Below are positions 61,489 through 64,000 of a stretch of DNA of 64,000 nt, in pieces. The notes below the pieces were generated by a model, which saw only the letters and a program-made list of their open reading frames with translations, was not told the DNA's origin and did no database searches. The position numbers and the translations under genes were made by a program. The first letter of the stretch is position 1; each line of letters starts with the position of its first letter. Source of the DNA: CALFUK01 sp964398295 (lineage in GTDB: Bacteria > Bacteroidota > Bacteroidia > Chitinophagales > Saprospiraceae); assembly GCA_964398295.1 (NCBI GenBank), contig CAYNMW010000003.1:5115-69114 (forward strand). Reading direction: 5' to 3'.

Positions 61489-63834
61489 ATGAGACAAATA
61501 CTACGACATATTATTTTTTGCTCTTTGTGCCTAGGTCTTTTCGGTACGATCAATTCCCAAAGTGCTTTTGATACCAAAGAAATCAATATTTCTGCTGCAC
61601 ATACCCAAATGGGTGTGCGATTACTTTGGACGCCAGATGATTTTGAAACCTTCAATCTTGGGCTAATTAATGGCTATACACTTAAACGATACACCGTGTC
61701 ACAGGATGGCATAGAAACGCCACTTTCAGCATTGAATAGTACTCAAGTTATTATCAACACGAATTTATTTCCTTTGCCAGAAGGTGATACTGGCTGGAAC
61801 GGAACATATGGCAGTGCTGCTGAATCTTTGATCTATTATGAAAACCTGGACATTGACACCTCAAGCCCAAATTTGGCAGATGCATATACACTAACTCAAG
61901 AAAACATTGAGCGCTATCAATTTGGAGTATTTATCGCATATCTGGATTTCGACATAGCACAAAAAATGGGGCTGGCATATGAAGACACAACTGTAGATCC
62001 AAACGCTACATACTCATATAGAATTTCGGTAAATTCTACTCCAGATAAAGACATCACTACTGTAGTAACAGATTCACTCACGAATTTTGCAACAATTTCT
62101 AATGTAGACGCAAAGTCCCAATATGGAATAGTGAATGTTAGCTGGCCAATTGAGGAATTGACTAATGACTATTTCGCTTTTAATATTCTACGATCGGAGG
62201 ATGATGTGAACTTTTCAAAAATTAATGAAGAACCCTATATCTTCCTTCAAACTGGCGGAGAGGATCCATCAACATATATTTATCAAGATTCTACTGCGAC
62301 TTATGGCACCACTTTTTATTATGCTGTAGAAGGCATAACCGTCTTTGGCGTATTAGGTGAGCAGTCAGAATCTGTCAGCGTATTGTCCGTGCCTTATTTG
62401 ACAGGAATAGATCCCGTTGTTTCAGCAGATGATTCTAGTACAAGTGCGGTATCACTAAGTTGGATAATTAACAATACAGATCAAGAAGTTACCGATTTCA
62501 TAGCAGGCTATAACGTATACAGATCCAGGTTTGCTGATTCTGGATATGAATTGATTACATCTTCACCAATAACGGGCAGCTCATTTGTTGACAACCAACC
62601 CTTGACGAGTGCTTATTACATCGTGGCCACTGTTGACGATTTCGGTCAGGAATTTAGGTCTTTGCCAGAGTTCGCTCAGATAGAAGATATGACTGCTCCA
62701 GCAATACCAATACAATTGTCAGCTAGAGAATCAGCAACAAATCAATACGAATTGACCTGGACTGCTAATCAAGAAATTGATTTAGAAGGCTATCTGTTGT
62801 TTACCAAGTATGCAGGAAGCGATAATTACATTATGATTTCCAAGGACATCATTCAGGATACCAGCTTTCTGTTTGACTATCCGCCTGATCTTGCGACTAA
62901 TCAAATATGTTTTATGATTAGTTCTATTGATGTTCGTGGAAATGAATCCGACATGTCTGACTGCGTGTTTGTGGTATTACCTGATAATCTGGCTCCAGCT
63001 ACGCCTCATATGACGAAACATGAACCTGTAGAATCTGGAGTTGTTTTGGGTTGGACATTTAGTACGTCACTTGATGTTGTCCAGCATGATCTTCAACGCA
63101 AACCTACAGGAGCACCAGAATGGGAAACAATAGAAAAGATTCGGAAGAATGATGAAATCAGATATTTTCCTGATGTTTCGCCTTGGTCGCTTATCCCAGG
63201 CAATTACATTGATTCTTCCTATACAGAATTACGGAGTTATGATTATCGCATTTGTGCTATCGATGGCTCTGATAATTCATCATGTTCATCGATAGTAAGT
63301 GTGGCTCCATTATTCTTAGATGCTATTGCCACAATTGAGAATTTCAATGTATCAGGTGTGACAATTGTAGAGCCAGGTATAATGCCACAGCAAGATGCTT
63401 ATCAAATAATACAAAATGTAATCGCAGAATTGACTGCAGGCAATACCCCCAATTATACACTATTGGAATTACTGGTTGTTTACCGAATTCTTACTGCACA
63501 AGAATATGATTCACTACCATCAATGTCCAGTCAAGATGCATTAAGTTTTTTAGAAGAACGAAGAGATGATTATTGGACAGCAGATCGATTCGTGACATTG
63601 AATTGGGATTACGACAATCTAGACCAGTTACTGTATTTTCAAATCTATAGGAGTATTGACGGCAGAGGATTTATTGATTTCGTAGATATTTTACCAGAGG
63701 CCGGTATGTTTTCTTACAGCTACGATGATGGTTATATTATGGAAGGACATTCGTATTTATATAAAATAATGGCAGTACATGCCGGAGGTAGATTTAGTGA
63801 AGTCAGCGAACCAAAATTGGTAAGAGTAAATTAA
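61489..63834 (+). CDS. Exported fibronectin type III-like repeat protein
   Basis: 782 residues from the ATG at 61489, one base after the previous stop; a GTG 14 codons upstream lies inside the previous gene and would spoil the signal peptide (RHIIFCSLCLGLFGTINSQS). At least four FN3-like domains are visible between about residues 190 and 620, each with a V/L-x-W strand and Y-x-[VI] C-terminal strands (GIVNVSWPIEEL, AVSLSWIINNT, YELTWTANQEIDL, GVVLGWTF; YRICAIDGSDNSS). One more follows at the C-terminus (FVTLNWDYDN to YLYKIMAVHAGG). There is no catalytic motif. Likely a secreted structural or adaptor partner of the 1939-aa protein. Confidence 0.85.
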   Translation: MRQILRHIIFCSLCLGLFGTINSQSAFDTKEINISAAHTQMGVRLLWTPDDFETFNLGLINGYTLKRYTVSQDGIETPLSALNSTQVIINTNLFPLPEGDTGWNGTYGSAAESLIYYENLDIDTSSPNLADAYTLTQENIERYQFGVFIAYLDFDIAQKMGLAYEDTTVDPNATYSYRISVNSTPDKDITTVVTDSLTNFATISNVDAKSQYGIVNVSWPIEELTNDYFAFNILRSEDDVNFSKINEEPYIFLQTGGEDPSTYIYQDSTATYGTTFYYAVEGITVFGVLGEQSESVSVLSVPYLTGIDPVVSADDSSTSAVSLSWIINNTDQEVTDFIAGYNVYRSRFADSGYELITSSPITGSSFVDNQPLTSAYYIVATVDDFGQEFRSLPEFAQIEDMTAPAIPIQLSARESATNQYELTWTANQEIDLEGYLLFTKYAGSDNYIMISKDIIQDTSFLFDYPPDLATNQICFMISSIDVRGNESDMSDCVFVVLPDNLAPATPHMTKHEPVESGVVLGWTFSTSLDVVQHDLQRKPTGAPEWETIEKIRKNDEIRYFPDVSPWSLIPGNYIDSSYTELRSYDYRICAIDGSDNSSCSSIVSVAPLFLDAIATIENFNVSGVTIVEPGIMPQQDAYQIIQNVIAELTAGNTPNYTLLELLVVYRILTAQEYDSLPSMSSQDALSFLEERRDDYWTADRFVTLNWDYDNLDQLLYFQIYRSIDGRGFIDFVDILPEAGMFSYSYDDGYIMEGHSYLYKIMAVHAGGRFSEVSEPKLVRVN

Positions 63835-63849
63835 TATGCAATAACATTT

Positions 63850-64000
63850 ATGATGAGCAATAAATGGAATAAAATAGTTGTGTTTTTGTTTGGTGTGATG
63901 CTGTATGCATTGACGCCTCTTACAAGTATTGCTCAGAATTATGTGTTGTTGCCTGATGCGAGTGGGTTTGATCGGAGTGGGTATGTGGCGGAGTTGGAGG
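63850..64000 (+). CDS. Start of a further exported protein, cut by the window end
   Basis: From ATG ATG at 63850 the frame reads MMSNKWNKIVVFLFG, VMLYALTPLTSIAQ (a signal peptide with a clear AQ cleavage site), then NYVLLPDASGFDRSGYVAEL and runs off the window after 50 residues. It follows the FN3 gene by 15 bp on the same strand, so it belongs to the same operon. Family cannot be told from this piece; the third start-proximal codon context is G-rich compared with the rest of the window. Confidence 0.65.
   Translation, partial: MMSNKWNKIVVFLFGVMLYALTPLTSIAQNYVLLPDASGFDRSGYVAELE

Noticed and set aside
1..64000. tRNA, rRNA, phage or insertion-sequence genes
   Set aside because: I looked through all intergenic stretches and found no cloverleaf-like segment, rRNA signature, transposase or integrase.

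Overview
This AT-rich window looks like a draft-genome scaffold from a free-living member of the Bacteroidota, probably the Saprospiria/Chitinophagia side. The evidence is a SusC/SusD pair, DUF6089-like and MORN lipoprotein families, the recF-DUF721 and YfgM-like-TPR-ribH neighbourhoods, A-rich rather than Shine-Dalgarno-rich start regions, and several giant secreted proteins ending in 3-coathanger-stack-like domains. A run of exactly 100 N at 43487-43586 is a scaffold gap of unknown true size. The order-level assignment is inference.

Layout. 1-3.3 kb (minus): the start of an HsdR-N-like core protein, translationally coupled to a 776-aa protein that looks like a decayed SF1 helicase, then a MORN-repeat lipoprotein. 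3.4-13.8 kb (minus): two tandem secreted proteins. One is a 3094-aa giant with two copies of an N-terminal module, 13 DUF11 repeats and a coathanger-like C-terminus. The other is a 373-aa protein made of one copy of the same N-terminal module. 14.2-21 kb: housekeeping genes (Zn ribbon, ribH, TPR, pdhA, recF, DUF721), a subtilisin-like protease and an outer-membrane barrel. 21.3-27 kb: an aquaporin with an altered selectivity-filter position, a cell-wall amidase, the cytochrome c maturation genes ccmB-ccmC-ccmD and glutamate dehydrogenase. 27.3-31.6 kb: a SusC/SusD uptake pair. 31.9-33.4 kb: an M28 peptidase lipoprotein.

33.5-45.9 kb (minus) is a compact acyl-CoA catabolic operon led by a TetR regulator with a clear candidate operator. 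Its genes are a methylcrotonyl/geranyl-type carboxyltransferase, a biotin carboxylase with its own biotin domain, an enoyl-CoA hydratase, an SDR lacking the Tyr-x3-Lys motif, a stand-alone molybdopterin oxidoreductase, a second carboxyltransferase with an N-terminal biotin domain, a second SDR and an acyl-CoA dehydrogenase fused to SCP2. The set resembles the Liu/Atu (leucine / acyclic terpenoid) pathways with extra redox and carboxylase parts. Genes abut or overlap by a few bases, so they should be co-transcribed.

46.2-64 kb (plus): a carbohydrate-binding/propeller secreted protein, an orphan protein resembling the N-terminal domain of McrB-type restriction ATPases, then a tight run of giant exported proteins: an 1819-aa plant-like LRR protein, a 1939-aa protein of unknown fold, a 782-aa fibronectin-III-like protein, and the start of another exported protein cut by the window end. 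This last operon is the best candidate for an undescribed cell-surface or secreted system. A small dispersed family of hairpins (24-mers with a covarying stem) sits between genes.
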